A stretch of 64,000 nucleotides of DNA from RGIG7213 sp045652135. Its GTDB lineage: Bacteria > Bacillota > Clostridia > Oscillospirales > CAG-272. This document shows positions 1 through 8,072 of this stretch, piece by piece (within the stretch, counting starts at the first letter, position 1; every line of letters begins with the position of its first letter). The DNA is taken from NCBI GenBank assembly GCA_045652135.1, contig JAZRTS010000031.1:1-64000 (forward strand). The letters run 5' to 3'. The position numbers were made by a program, and so were the translations under genes. The notes below the pieces were generated by a model. It ran no database searches. It was not told where the DNA came from and worked only from the letters and a program-made list of their open reading frames with translations.

Positions 1-1602
1 GTCGGCAAGTGCTACCGTTGCGGAAACACGGTTGAGCCTTTGACATCAGACCAGTGGTTCGTTAAGATGGGCCCGATGATACAGCCTGCCATTGACGTTG
101 TCAAGGACGGCAGAATCAGCTACGAACCCGACAGATTCAGCAAAATTTACATCAACTGGATGGAAAATCTCCACGACTGGTGCATTTCCCGTCAGCTCTG
201 GTGGGGACACAGAATTCCTGCATTCTACTGCGAAAAGTGCGGTAAAATGACAGTTTCCAAGACTGATATTGATACTTGTCCCGAATGCGGGGGTGCTGTT
301 CATCAGGATGAGGACGTGCTTGACACGTGGTTCTCCTCCGCACTCTGGCCGTTCTCAACACTCGGATGGCCCGATAAGACACCCGACCTTGAAAAATACT
401 ACCCGACAGACGTTCTTGTAACCGGCTACGATATTATCACGTTCTGGGTATCGAGAATGATATTCTCCGCTATGGAGCATATGAACGAAATTCCGTTCAA
501 GCACGTATTCATTCACGGTCTTGTAAGAGATGCGCAGGGCAGAAAGATGTCGAAATCTCTCGGCAACGGTATCGACCCGTTGATGATAATAGAAAAGTAC
601 GGTGCAGATGCGCTCCGCTTTGCGCTTGCTACAGGTAACTCACCCGGTAACGATATGCGTTTCTCGGATGAAAAGATAGAAGCTTCCCGTAACTTCTCCA
701 ACAAGATATGGAATGCGGCGCGCTTCGTGCTTATGAACCTTGACATTGAAAAGATTGAGCTTCCCGATGAATCCGCACTCAGAATTGAGGACAAGTGGAT
801 ACTTTCCAAGCTTAACAGACTTACAAAAGAGGTTTCCGCAAACATCGAGTCATTTGAGCTTGGTGTTGCGCTTTCAAAGCTTTATGACTTCATCTGGGAC
901 AACTTCTGTGACTGGTACATTGAGCTTCTTAAACCCCGTTTCAACGATAAGGGCAGTGAAGATAACAAGGTCGCACAGAACGTTATCGCTTACGTTCTTT
1001 CCTCTGCTCTCAAGCTTTTGCATCCCTTTATGCCGTTCATCACGGAGGAGCTTTATCAGGCACTTCCGCACGATGTTGAAAGCATCATGATCTCCGAATA
1101 TCCCGAATACACACCGTCACTTGACTTCCCCGAGGACGAAGCACGTATGCAGTCGCTTATTGCGGCAGTTAAGGCTGTAAGAAACAGACGCGCCGAAATG
1201 AACGTTCCTCCGTCAAAGAAGGCAACGGTATTCGTTAAGAGTGAAAAGCGCGATGCATTCAACGAAACGACGTCAGGCTTCTTCACAAGACTTGCATCGG
1301 CATCCGATGTTGTTTATATCGATGAATACAAGGGCGAGGATGCGGTTTCCATCATCACAGATGACTGCGCAATTTACATTCCCTTGTCCGAGGTCGTTGA
1401 TTTTGAAAAGGAAAAAGCACGTCTTGAGGGCGAGCTTGTAAAGACGCAGGGCGAAATTGACCGCCTTGAAAAGAAGCTTTCAAACGAGGGCTTCATCGCG
1501 AAAGCACCCGCCGCAGTTGTTGACGGCGAGCGCGCAAAGCTGAAAGCGTATAAAGAAAAAGCAGACAGCATTTCAGCAGAGATCGCAAAATACAATAAAT
1601 AA
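1..1602 (+). CDS. valS: Valine--tRNA ligase, C-terminal part (5' end outside window)
   Basis: Charges tRNA-Val with valine in the cytoplasm (class I aminoacyl-tRNA synthetase). The frame is open from base 1, so the gene starts upstream of the window; the first in-frame ATG (base 40) is internal. Visible signs are the catalytic-core segment WCISRQLWWGHRIPA, zinc-binding cysteine pairs of the CxxC type on both sides of it (CYRC at the very start, CEKC and CPEC about 60 residues later), the class I signature KMSKS in GRKMSKSLGNG, the anticodon-binding domain, and a C-terminal coiled-coil arm rich in Glu/Lys typical of bacterial ValS. The HIGH motif must lie upstream. A hairpin terminator follows directly. 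Identity is certain; only the N-terminal part is missing. Confidence 0.97.
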   Translation, partial: VGKCYRCGNTVEPLTSDQWFVKMGPMIQPAIDVVKDGRISYEPDRFSKIYINWMENLHDWCISRQLWWGHRIPAFYCEKCGKMTVSKTDIDTCPECGGAVHQDEDVLDTWFSSALWPFSTLGWPDKTPDLEKYYPTDVLVTGYDIITFWVSRMIFSAMEHMNEIPFKHVFIHGLVRDAQGRKMSKSLGNGIDPLMIIEKYGADALRFALATGNSPGNDMRFSDEKIEASRNFSNKIWNAARFVLMNLDIEKIELPDESALRIEDKWILSKLNRLTKEVSANIESFELGVALSKLYDFIWDNFCDWYIELLKPRFNDKGSEDNKVAQNVIAYVLSSALKLLHPFMPFITEELYQALPHDVESIMISEYPEYTPSLDFPEDEARMQSLIAAVKAVRNRRAEMNVPPSKKATVFVKSEKRDAFNETTSGFFTRLASASDVVYIDEYKGEDAVSIITDDCAIYIPLSEVVDFEKEKARLEGELVKTQGEIDRLEKKLSNEGFIAKAPAAVVDGERAKLKAYKEKADSISAEIAKYNK

Positions 1603-1610
1603 ACACAACA

Positions 1611-1671
1611 AAAAAACGGAAAGCCACGGTAAAGTGAACCACGAAAGTTCACACACGGCTTTCCGTTTTTA
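1611..1671. terminator. Bidirectional terminator between convergent genes
   Basis: Arms AACGGAAAGCC and GGCTTTCCGTT enclose about 30 bases, with an A run before and a T run after, so it can stop both valS (+) and the convergent membrane-protein gene at 1710-2597 (-). Confidence 0.8.
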
Positions 1672-1709
1672 TTATTCATTTCGTTCGTTTTAATGGACGA
1701 TCCCTGTTT

Positions 1710-2597
1710 TTATTGTATTTTTCTGAATTTTATTGACAGCTTGGAAAAGGTGATAGAAATTGCCATTATCGCAAAGCACGTAACGACAGCGATTATAAAA
1801 TTCATTTTCACACTGTCCAGAAATGCATTGGCGAGCTCCGTCGAAAATCCCGTCATTTGCATAACCGTTCTGTTTGCAAATCCGCTGCCGGTGATTATCG
1901 TTAATAAGAGCATAATAATGCCGACGACGCACGTATCTACCGTTATCCACATAAATCCGCTGTGAATTCGTCTGCACAAAAGATATATAATGGCAAGCAA
2001 TGCCGTCGGAACTAAAATTGCCAACAGCTTGAATTGCCACGTAAGCGTTTTCTGTATTTTTTTGATTATACTGTATCCTTCGGCGGACTCTTTTATGGGT
2101 TCAATCTCCTCAACGATGTACTGTATAGCTCCGTCGCTGTCCTCTATCATTTTACCGACTTCAGCCTTAGCCTTATCCCTGTCTACCGTTTTACCCGTTT
2201 TTTCTTCTATTACATCCAATATATCATCCATATGCTTGTCAATGATCTCCTTAACGGCAGAAGCATTGAAGTCGTCAAGCGTTGATTCCGAACCCTCTAT
2301 GGCAGAAGTGAGCGCAGCCATGCAGTCTTCGAGGAATTCTCCTACCGCGTCACTTTTCATAATTCCATCAATTTCTTCTGCGCTGTCAATGCCAAGATCC
2401 TTGGCGCTCTGATTGAAGTCATCGGAATCCTTGATCATATCGATGAAATCGATATTCTGAATAAGCGATGTCATAGACTTCGGCTGAAAAATCCCCACGG
2501 CCGAATAATATACAGGTAAAATGATTGCCACGTGCATAAACAAAACACTTAGTATAACGCTTATAAAACTGCGTAGTGCGCCCGAACTTTTTTCCAT
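1710..2597 (-). CDS. Hypothetical four-helix membrane protein
   Basis: I do not recognise this 295-residue protein. It starts at ATG 2597 behind GGAGAAAT. One membrane helix lies near residues 13-36 and three more near 190-208, 215-237 and 265-285. Between the first and second helix is a hydrophilic, acidic, helical stretch of about 150 residues that probably faces outside. The layout (one TM, large loop, three TMs) resembles uncharacterised Clostridia membrane proteins, but no catalytic motif is visible. It stands alone, convergent with valS and divergent from rpsO, so context gives no function. Confidence 0.75.
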   Translation of the reverse strand: MEKSSGALRSFISVILSVLFMHVAIILPVYYSAVGIFQPKSMTSLIQNIDFIDMIKDSDDFNQSAKDLGIDSAEEIDGIMKSDAVGEFLEDCMAALTSAIEGSESTLDDFNASAVKEIIDKHMDDILDVIEEKTGKTVDRDKAKAEVGKMIEDSDGAIQYIVEEIEPIKESAEGYSIIKKIQKTLTWQFKLLAILVPTALLAIIYLLCRRIHSGFMWITVDTCVVGIIMLLLTIITGSGFANRTVMQMTGFSTELANAFLDSVKMNFIIAVVTCFAIMAISITFSKLSIKFRKIQ

Positions 2598-2716
2598 TTT
2601 AATTTCTCCTGTCTGTAGTTAATCGTACTTGATGATTTATTTTACTACAAAAATACGCAAAATGCAATATGCAATTAAAATAAAGAGGTATACAAGATAA
2701 AAATTTCAAAAAACTA

Positions 2717-2745
2717 TTTACAAATGCATTTGGTTGTGATATAAT
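2717..2745 (+). promoter_or_regulatory. rpsO promoter
   Basis: TTTACA (2717-2722), 17-base spacer, TATAAT (2740-2745) with an extended TG at 2737-2738: a strong sigma-A type promoter, about 120 bases upstream of the rpsO start. Confidence 0.85.
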
Positions 2746-2751
2746 GCTATC

Positions 2752-2865
2752 GGTATGGCGTGACGGATACACGGCTTACGGACAACAAGGCACATTACCA
2801 AAGGTGCGTTTCACCCGCCGTATTCCTTGTATTACGAATTTAATTTTTGAAAGGTGATTAACACA
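2752..2865 (+). promoter_or_regulatory. Structured rpsO 5' leader, possible S15 autoregulatory site
   Basis: About 114 transcribed bases precede rpsO. ACAAGG (2785-2790) can pair with CCTTGT (2825-2830), enclosing GCAC/GTGC complementarity. S15 represses its own mRNA through leader structures in several bacteria; here that is an inference from position and pairing only. The ribosome site AAGGTGA (2851-2857) fixes the start at ATG 2866. Confidence 0.35.
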
Positions 2866-3129
2866 ATGCTTAAAGAACAGAAGCAGGATATTATATCCAA
2901 CTACAAAATTCACGAAAATGACACAGGTTCGCCTGAAGTTCAGATCGCTATTCTTACAACAAGAATCAACACACTTAACGAGCACCTCAAGGTAAACAAG
3001 AACGACCACCACTCAAGACGCGGTCTTCTTAAGATGGTTGGTCAGAGAAGAAACCTTCTCGGCTACCTTATGAAGAAGGACATCAACAGATACCGTGCTA
3101 TCATCGATAAGCTCGGCATCAGAAAGTAA
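2866..3129 (+). CDS. rpsO: 30S ribosomal protein S15
   Basis: S15 binds the central domain of 16S rRNA early in small-subunit assembly. The 87-residue product has the normal length of the family (88-89) and its signature segments, such as TGSPEVQIA near residue 24 and the HHSRRGLL loop near residue 46. The ATG at 2866 is chosen over the in-frame GTG at 2854 because AAGGTGA (2851-2857) is the ribosome site and the GTG lies inside it. Monocistronic: its own promoter is at 2717 and a terminator follows at 3144. It lacks the usual neighbour pnp, at least inside this window. Confidence 0.98.
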   Translation: MLKEQKQDIISNYKIHENDTGSPEVQIAILTTRINTLNEHLKVNKNDHHSRRGLLKMVGQRRNLLGYLMKKDINRYRAIIDKLGIRK

Positions 3130-3143
3130 TTAAAAACAAAATA

Positions 3144-3184
3144 TCTCCTCTGCTTGCCATACAGCAGAGGAGAATTTTTTTATT
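3144..3184. terminator. Terminator after rpsO (also serves gpr)
   Basis: Perfect 10-base arms TCTCCTCTGC/GCAGAGGAGA (3144-3153, 3164-3173) followed by seven Ts. On the other strand the hairpin is followed by a T-rich stretch, so it probably also ends gpr. Confidence 0.9.
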
Positions 3185-3192
3185 CTGTCAGA

Positions 3193-4110
3193 TTATAAAT
3201 ACATCATTTCCTCATAAGAAAGACTTCGATGGAATGCTTTATTGACTGCATATCCCGCAAGACGCGCCATTTCTTCAACCGCAACGTCACAGTCCTTCGG
3301 GCAGACGTAGCTTCCCGTGTCCTTATATGCACAGCTTATGACGGAATCTATCTCATCATCTGTCATACTTCCGCAGTTTTCAAGCGCATCACGTAAAAGC
3401 GTGCGTGTATCGATAACAGTCGGTATGCCGATGCAGACGGTTTTTATACCGAACGTTCTTTCCGAAAGCTCCCCTCGGTCATTTCCGACACCGCTTCCTG
3501 GGCATATTCCCGTGTCGGTCACCTGCACGGTCGCTGCAAGAGATGAAAGATCACGGCAGGCAAGTGCATCTATCAGTATCACCGTTGACGGTTTTACCAT
3601 TTTTATCGCTCCTTTTATTTGCTCTGCGGCTTCGATTCCGGTCTGCGCAAGCACTCCCGGCGTGATCGATGACACGTCACCAAGCCCTGCCGACTCGTAT
3701 ATCCCTCTTTCATACTCCTTTATATGACGAGATACTACGACATTATTCGCAGCAAGCGGACCTACGGCATCTGCGGTGATATATCTGTTTCCCAAACCTG
3801 CGACAAGCACAGGCGCGCTTGTGTTGCAAAGCGAGGAGATTATCTTCACAAGCTCATTTGCCGCACATTTGAACTTGTCAAAATCGGAAAGCCAGAGCTT
3901 CCCCGTGTGCATGGAATAGTAATTACCTATCGGCTTACCGAGAATTTCCGCGCCTTTTTCATTAAAAACGGATATCTTCGTCGTTTTTATTCCGCATCTT
4001 TCGTTTGCTTCGTATTTTATCCCATCGGGCTCGCCCTTGTGCTGTTTTGAATACGTTTTCATATATTCATCACGTATTTCCGATGCCATATCGGTTCTTA
4101 TGTTTTTCAT
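3193..4110 (-). CDS. gpr: Germination protease (spore protease GPR)
   Basis: GPR degrades small acid-soluble spore proteins (SASPs) at germination and frees amino acids; it is the A25 peptidase made as a zymogen in the forespore. The product shows family segments: RTDMASE at the N-terminus, VLVAGLGNRYITADAVGP near residue 108, and IDALACRDL and VQVTDTGICPGSGVGN further on. At 305 residues it is shorter than the Bacillus protein (about 370), mainly through a compact C-terminus. I place the start at ATG 4110, with GGAGAA upstream, because the 42 extra codons of the open frame run into a palindromic repeat at 4171-4234. The gene marks the organism as spore-forming or of recent spore-forming ancestry. 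Confidence 0.95.
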   Translation of the reverse strand: MKNIRTDMASEIRDEYMKTYSKQHKGEPDGIKYEANERCGIKTTKISVFNEKGAEILGKPIGNYYSMHTGKLWLSDFDKFKCAANELVKIISSLCNTSAPVLVAGLGNRYITADAVGPLAANNVVVSRHIKEYERGIYESAGLGDVSSITPGVLAQTGIEAAEQIKGAIKMVKPSTVILIDALACRDLSSLAATVQVTDTGICPGSGVGNDRGELSERTFGIKTVCIGIPTVIDTRTLLRDALENCGSMTDDEIDSVISCAYKDTGSYVCPKDCDVAVEEMARLAGYAVNKAFHRSLSYEEMMYL

Positions 4111-4170
4111 ATTTTTCTCCTTATATAATTTGATTCGTATGCGATAACGGCGCCATGCCCGCACCCCCAT

Positions 4171-4234
4171 GTAGTTCGAATTACTTCGAACTACCGCAGT
4201 TGACAGGCGTAACGCAGTTCGCCATGTCAACTGC
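4171..4234. repeat. Paired palindromes in intergenic region
   Basis: Two adjacent hairpins: GTAGTTCGAA/TTCGAACTAC (4171-4180, 4185-4194, four-base loop) and GCAGTTGACA/TGTCAACTGC (4196-4205, 4225-4234). A related GTAGTTCG/CGAACTAC palindrome occurs at 11740-11763, and both are followed by a similar CGTTCATTT(C/G)ATAC segment, which suggests a dispersed REP-like family. No gene lies in 4111-4335. Confidence 0.7.
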
Positions 4235-4282
4235 ACCGGACAATAGGATTTTCGTTCATTTCATACTACAAACCGATAATAG

Positions 4283-4330
4283 ACAAAAAAAGAACACCCC
4301 ATACAATTCAAAAAGAATTGTATGGGGTAT
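4283..4330 (-). terminator. Terminator after PLP-lyase gene
   Basis: ACCCCATACAATTC/GAATTGTATGGGGT (4296-4309, 4315-4328), 14-base perfect arms with a 5-base loop; read on the minus strand a T-rich run follows. Confidence 0.85.
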
Positions 4331-4335
4331 TTTGC

Positions 4336-5313
4336 TTATCTTATCATATCAAAGTAAAGAGGTGAGCCGCCCGTGTGGATAAACAGGATCTTTTTGCCTG
4401 TTATATTATTTTCTTTAAGATACTTTTCAGTGCCTGTATACGCTTTTCCCGTGTACGTGGGGTCAAGCTCAATTCCGTTTTTGCGCATCATTTCAATGCA
4501 GTTGTTTCTTATCTCATCGTCAGCCAGACCGTAGCCGCCGCAGAGGTAATCAGCCGTGAAATTAAGTTCTTTTTTGACGATTTCGGGGTCGGGTGTACGG
4601 TTTTCGTAGCGCGCGAAGTAGTTTGTTATATGCTCATTGAGCTTCATAACTCCTCTTTCCTGAGCTCTTGCCGTGGAAATACCGACGATGGTGGGGTTGG
4701 GTGTGCCTTCCTTGCCGTAATCGGGGTGAAGCATCTTACCGATAAGAAGACCGCCCGTTGTTGTACCTGCGCCGCAAGCGGAAAATATGTAATCAAAGTG
4801 AAGTCCCGTCTGCACCTGATAATCGTAGATCTCAGCGTACGTTTCCTTGTATGCCATACATTCAGCCGTTATTGCGTGGGGATCGTTTACGAAATACGAT
4901 TTTTTACCCTCAGCGGCAAGCTTGTCCTGAAGTTCCTTCAAGACCGTATCAACATCAGCCTTTGCACATTCGACTATTTTTGCACCGAAAAGCTCTGCCA
5001 TTGTACCGTTGAACGCGCGTGCGCAGCCGTGGTCATCATCGAAAACGGATATCATGTAACATTCGATTCCGAGTGAGCAACAGAGGTTCGTCGTAACACG
5101 GCAAAGATTTGACAGCTTGTTTCCATACGTAATAAGCACATCACAGCCCTCGTCGAGCATATCCATAATTATCTTCTGCGCAATACGAACCTTGTTTCCG
5201 CCGAACGAAAACGGCTGAAGGTCATCACGTTTGAGATAAATTTCATTACCCGTATCGTGCAAGGGAGTTATGGGGTGTATGGGTGTGTTGCAAATAACGT
5301 CACAAAGTTTCAT
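4336..5313 (-). CDS. D-cysteine desulfhydrase / ACC deaminase family PLP enzyme
   Basis: A fold-type II pyridoxal-phosphate enzyme of the family containing D-cysteine desulfhydrase and 1-aminocyclopropane-1-carboxylate deaminase; members cleave D-cysteine or other beta-substituted amino acids to pyruvate, ammonia and the leaving group. The PLP lysine is in SFGGNKVR (near residue 41), preceded by LKRDDL; the phosphate-binding loop is SACGAGTTTGG near residue 190. The length of 325 residues is normal. True substrate cannot be told from sequence. It lies 39 bases downstream of the SDR gene (5353-6081) on the same strand and ends in a strong terminator, so the two probably form an operon. Confidence 0.85.
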   Translation of the reverse strand: MKLCDVICNTPIHPITPLHDTGNEIYLKRDDLQPFSFGGNKVRIAQKIIMDMLDEGCDVLITYGNKLSNLCRVTTNLCCSLGIECYMISVFDDDHGCARAFNGTMAELFGAKIVECAKADVDTVLKELQDKLAAEGKKSYFVNDPHAITAECMAYKETYAEIYDYQVQTGLHFDYIFSACGAGTTTGGLLIGKMLHPDYGKEGTPNPTIVGISTARAQERGVMKLNEHITNYFARYENRTPDPEIVKKELNFTADYLCGGYGLADDEIRNNCIEMMRKNGIELDPTYTGKAYTGTEKYLKENNITGKKILFIHTGGSPLYFDMIR

Positions 5314-5352
5314 TTTATATTCCTTCCTGAAATTTATAATTTCATTATATTA

Positions 5353-6081
5353 TCATAGTATATATCCACCGTCAACGGTTATTGTCTGTCCTGTTATGAA
5401 GTCGGCGGAGGGGGATGCCAAAAACAGCATCACGCCTGCAACATCTTCTGGTACGCCTGCCCTGCCGAGCGGTGTTTTTTCAATTATTTCATCAACCGCT
5501 TCATTTGACAGCATACTGTTCATTTCGGTATTTATAAATCCCGGGGCAATACAGTTTACGGTAACACCCGACGGCGCTTCTTCCTTTGCAAGCGCCTTTG
5601 TAAAGCCGATAACAGCCGCCTTTGACGCTGAATAATGCACTTCGCACGATGCACCGGAAATTCCCCACATAGAGGACACGTTTATTATTTTGCCTTTACT
5701 TTCACGCAACATAGGAAGCACGGCGCGCGTTAAAAGAAATGCGCCCTTGACATTGACGTCCATCATTCTGTCCCACATCTGCTCACTTATGCTTTGCAGT
5801 ACCGCAAATTCCGATATACCGGCATTATTTATAAGAACGTCAATCGATGCGAATTTATATTCACAAAGCGATACGGCGCGGCGTACATCAGACTCATTTG
5901 TTATATCGCATTTGCAGGCATACACACTTTTACCGTCTCGTGTAAGCTCGTCACAAAGAGATAACGCCTTATCCTCACCTTTGTTATACAACATAAACAC
6001 GTTAAAACCGTTATATGCAAAAGTGCGCACAGCGCATCTGCCTATTCCGCCCGATGCGCCCGATATTATCACGGTCTTCAT
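5353..6081 (-). CDS. Short-chain dehydrogenase/reductase (FabG-like)
   Basis: A 242-residue NAD(P)-dependent oxidoreductase of the classical SDR family. It has the cofactor motif GASGGIG (residues 8-14), the structural NNAG motif near residue 86, the catalytic serine in NVSS, the YSASK active-site Tyr/Lys pair, and a C-terminus ending in ITVDGGYIL typical of FabG-like 3-oxoacyl-ACP reductases. No other fatty-acid genes are nearby, so a role in fatty-acid synthesis is doubtful and the substrate is unknown. An extended -10 (TGGTATAAT on the minus strand, ATTATA at 6117-6122) lies about 40 bases upstream. It is probably cotranscribed with the PLP lyase downstream. Confidence 0.88.
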   Translation of the reverse strand: MKTVIISGASGGIGRCAVRTFAYNGFNVFMLYNKGEDKALSLCDELTRDGKSVYACKCDITNESDVRRAVSLCEYKFASIDVLINNAGISEFAVLQSISEQMWDRMMDVNVKGAFLLTRAVLPMLRESKGKIINVSSMWGISGASCEVHYSASKAAVIGFTKALAKEEAPSGVTVNCIAPGFINTEMNSMLSNEAVDEIIEKTPLGRAGVPEDVAGVMLFLASPSADFITGQTITVDGGYIL

Positions 6082-6240
6082 AATAAACTCCGAAATTTAA
6101 TTAATTATTTATTTACATTATACCAAGTGCCAACGGTTTTATGTTGACAAAAAATCACCCAAATGTTTATTAAAACAAACTTTAAAAAAAGGAAAAATTA
6201 CTTATTTTTTAATTAATTTTGATAAAATTTTAAAAAGTTA

Positions 6241-6269
6241 TTGACAAGCGCGAAAAAGTGTGGTAAAAT
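6241..6269 (+). promoter_or_regulatory. Promoter of small surface-peptide gene
   Basis: TTGACA (6241-6246), 17 bases, TAAAAT (6264-6269): near-consensus. It overlaps an in-frame TTG and therefore rules out a start there. Confidence 0.85.
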
Positions 6270-6300
6270 GAACATACAAAGAAGAAGGAGGCGGAAAATT

Positions 6301-6531
6301 GTGAACATAAAAAAGATAATATCAGTCGTTATGATCTTTGCCGTTATCAGCACGGTGTTCGTTTCGATTTCCGCTATTGCCGCAGACAACTCAGCGGCAA
6401 ATGCAAACGATGCGGCAAATGAAGCAGTAAATCCCCTGACCGGTGACTTTGTTTTCGGAATTTTCGTCACCGCCGCACTTATTGCAATAATAACCCTGTA
6501 TCTTGTGATGCGAAAAAAATATATACACTGA
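6301..6531 (+). CDS. Small secreted protein with NPxTG sortase-type anchor
   Basis: Start GTG 6301, 9-10 bases after the ribosome site AAGGAGG. The 76-residue product has a signal peptide (NIKKIISVVM..., cleavage probably near AIAAD at about residue 28), an Ala/Asn-rich stretch of only about 15 residues, then NPLTGD, a hydrophobic helix and a basic tail RKK. Motif, hydrophobic span and positive tail form a cell-wall sorting signal in which NPxTG replaces LPxTG. After both cuts only about 15-20 residues would remain. It is monocistronic with a strong promoter and terminator. Function unknown; it could also be a simple two-helix membrane peptide. Confidence 0.7.
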   Translation: MNIKKIISVVMIFAVISTVFVSISAIAADNSAANANDAANEAVNPLTGDFVFGIFVTAALIAIITLYLVMRKKYIH

Positions 6532-6603
6532 AAAGTCGGTTTAAACCGACTTTTTTTATTGTATTTGAGGTGAAGCAAGCTCCGTTTTTAAAAAACGGAG
6601 CTT
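6532..6603. terminator. Terminator pair between convergent genes
   Basis: AAAGTCGGTTT/AAACCGACTTT (6532-6553) followed by a T run ends the small surface-peptide gene. A second hairpin AAGCTCCGTTTT/AAAACGGAGCTT lies at 6577-6603, just before the trkH stop. Confidence 0.85.
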
Positions 6604-6617
6604 ATAATTTTTGATTA

Positions 6618-8060
6618 TTATACTTTTCTCCACGTGGAGGGAGATAAAAGAACGAGAATAGGGAAAATTTCAAGTCTTCCCGCAAGCATATCAAATATCA
6701 AAACAAGCTTTGAGCATACAGAAAAACCGCCGTAATTAGCCATAGGGCCTGCTGAATCGAAGCCCGGCCCCATATTATTGAAGCAGGACACGACAGACGA
6801 CATATTCGTTTCAAACGAAAATCCGTCAACCGATATCACAAAGAAGCTTACGAGTATAAGCAGTGCATAAGCGCAAAGATATCCGAGAGTCGAGCGTATT
6901 ATTTTTTCGTCCGTCGGCTCACCGTTCAAGCGTATGAGCTGTATTTTCTGCGGATGAAGCGTTTGTCTTATGCTTCTGAAAAACGTTTTGATATACAAAA
7001 GCACGCGTGAACACTTAATACCGCCGCCCGTGCTTCCCGCGCAGGCGCCGATGAACATAAGCAAGAACAATATAGCCTTTGAAAACGGCGGCCACAGATT
7101 GAAGTCAGTCGTTGCAAATCCCGTTGACGTGATAAGGCTGGCGACCTGAAATGCGCTGTGGCGCAGAGCCTCGCCGACCGTATCGTACATCTGATATACG
7201 TTTGACGTTATAATCGCAACGCAAACCGCAAAAGTACCAAGATAGAACCAAAGCTCCTCGTTTTTGAAAACACTCTTGAAATTACGGAGCAAAAGCAGAT
7301 AAAAACAAGTGAAATTGATACCGAAAAGCATCATAAACACCGTGCATACGTTTTGTATGTACGGACTGAACGATGCCATACCGTCAGCCTTTACGCTGAA
7401 TCCGCCCGTGCCTGCAGTAGAAAGCGCCGTGCAGACGGATTCAAACAAAGGAAGACCTCCGATAAGCAGGAAAAACAGATCTATAACGGTAAGTGTTATG
7501 TAAAGAAGGTACAGTATTTTAGCCGTCTGGCGCATTTTCGGAACTATTTTACCGACACTCGGCCCGGGGCTTTCCGCACGCAAGAGATGGAGAGATGAGC
7601 TTCCTATCGGATCTATTGCAAGTAAGAACACCAGCACGCCCATACCGCCCAGCCAGTTACTGAACGAGCGCCAATAAAGCACACCGCGTGACAGCTCCTC
7701 AACATTCGGAACGATACTCGCACCTGTTGTCGTAAAGCCTGAAACTATTTCAAAAAACGCATCAATAAAGCTTGGTATCTCACCCGAAATAACAAGGGGC
7801 AAGCATCCTGCAAGACTCAAAAATATCCATGAAAGACCGACTGTGACAAAGCCCTCTTTGGCATAAAAAGCTTTTTTTGCATTTCTGCACACAAGGTACA
7901 TAAGCCCCGATGCCGCAAGAGTTATTGCAATCGCCAGAAGAAACGCAAAGCATGTTTTTTCGTTACCGTCAACGGCACAAATGATAGCAGACGGTATCAT
8001 AAAAAGCGCTTCGAGAGCAAGTATTTTTGAAATGGTACGTCCTACAATTTTATAATTCAT
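6618..8060 (-). CDS. trkH: Trk potassium uptake system, membrane pore subunit
   Basis: TrkH/KtrB-type K+ translocating subunit (480 residues) in the cytoplasmic membrane. The four pore-loop selectivity segments are visible: TTTGAS near residue 110, STAGTGGFS near 222, ITSTGFAT near 319 and NNMGPGF near 436; about ten membrane helices surround them. It follows trkA by 12 bases on the same strand, so both are read from the promoter at 9461-9489. The gate is normally controlled by nucleotide binding to TrkA. Confidence 0.95.
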   Translation of the reverse strand: MNYKIVGRTISKILALEALFMIPSAIICAVDGNEKTCFAFLLAIAITLAASGLMYLVCRNAKKAFYAKEGFVTVGLSWIFLSLAGCLPLVISGEIPSFIDAFFEIVSGFTTTGASIVPNVEELSRGVLYWRSFSNWLGGMGVLVFLLAIDPIGSSSLHLLRAESPGPSVGKIVPKMRQTAKILYLLYITLTVIDLFFLLIGGLPLFESVCTALSTAGTGGFSVKADGMASFSPYIQNVCTVFMMLFGINFTCFYLLLLRNFKSVFKNEELWFYLGTFAVCVAIITSNVYQMYDTVGEALRHSAFQVASLITSTGFATTDFNLWPPFSKAILFLLMFIGACAGSTGGGIKCSRVLLYIKTFFRSIRQTLHPQKIQLIRLNGEPTDEKIIRSTLGYLCAYALLILVSFFVISVDGFSFETNMSSVVSCFNNMGPGFDSAGPMANYGGFSVCSKLVLIFDMLAGRLEIFPILVLLSPSTWRKV

Positions 8061-8072
8061 ACGTATCTCCGT

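Noticed and set aside
4111..4236. N-terminal extension of gpr
   Set aside because: The extra codons read through a palindromic repeat and have no ribosome site; family similarity starts at the ATG at 4110.
6241..6300. TTG start 20 codons upstream for the NPxTG peptide
   Set aside because: The TTG is the -35 hexamer TTGACA of its promoter; GTG 6301 follows AAGGAGG.
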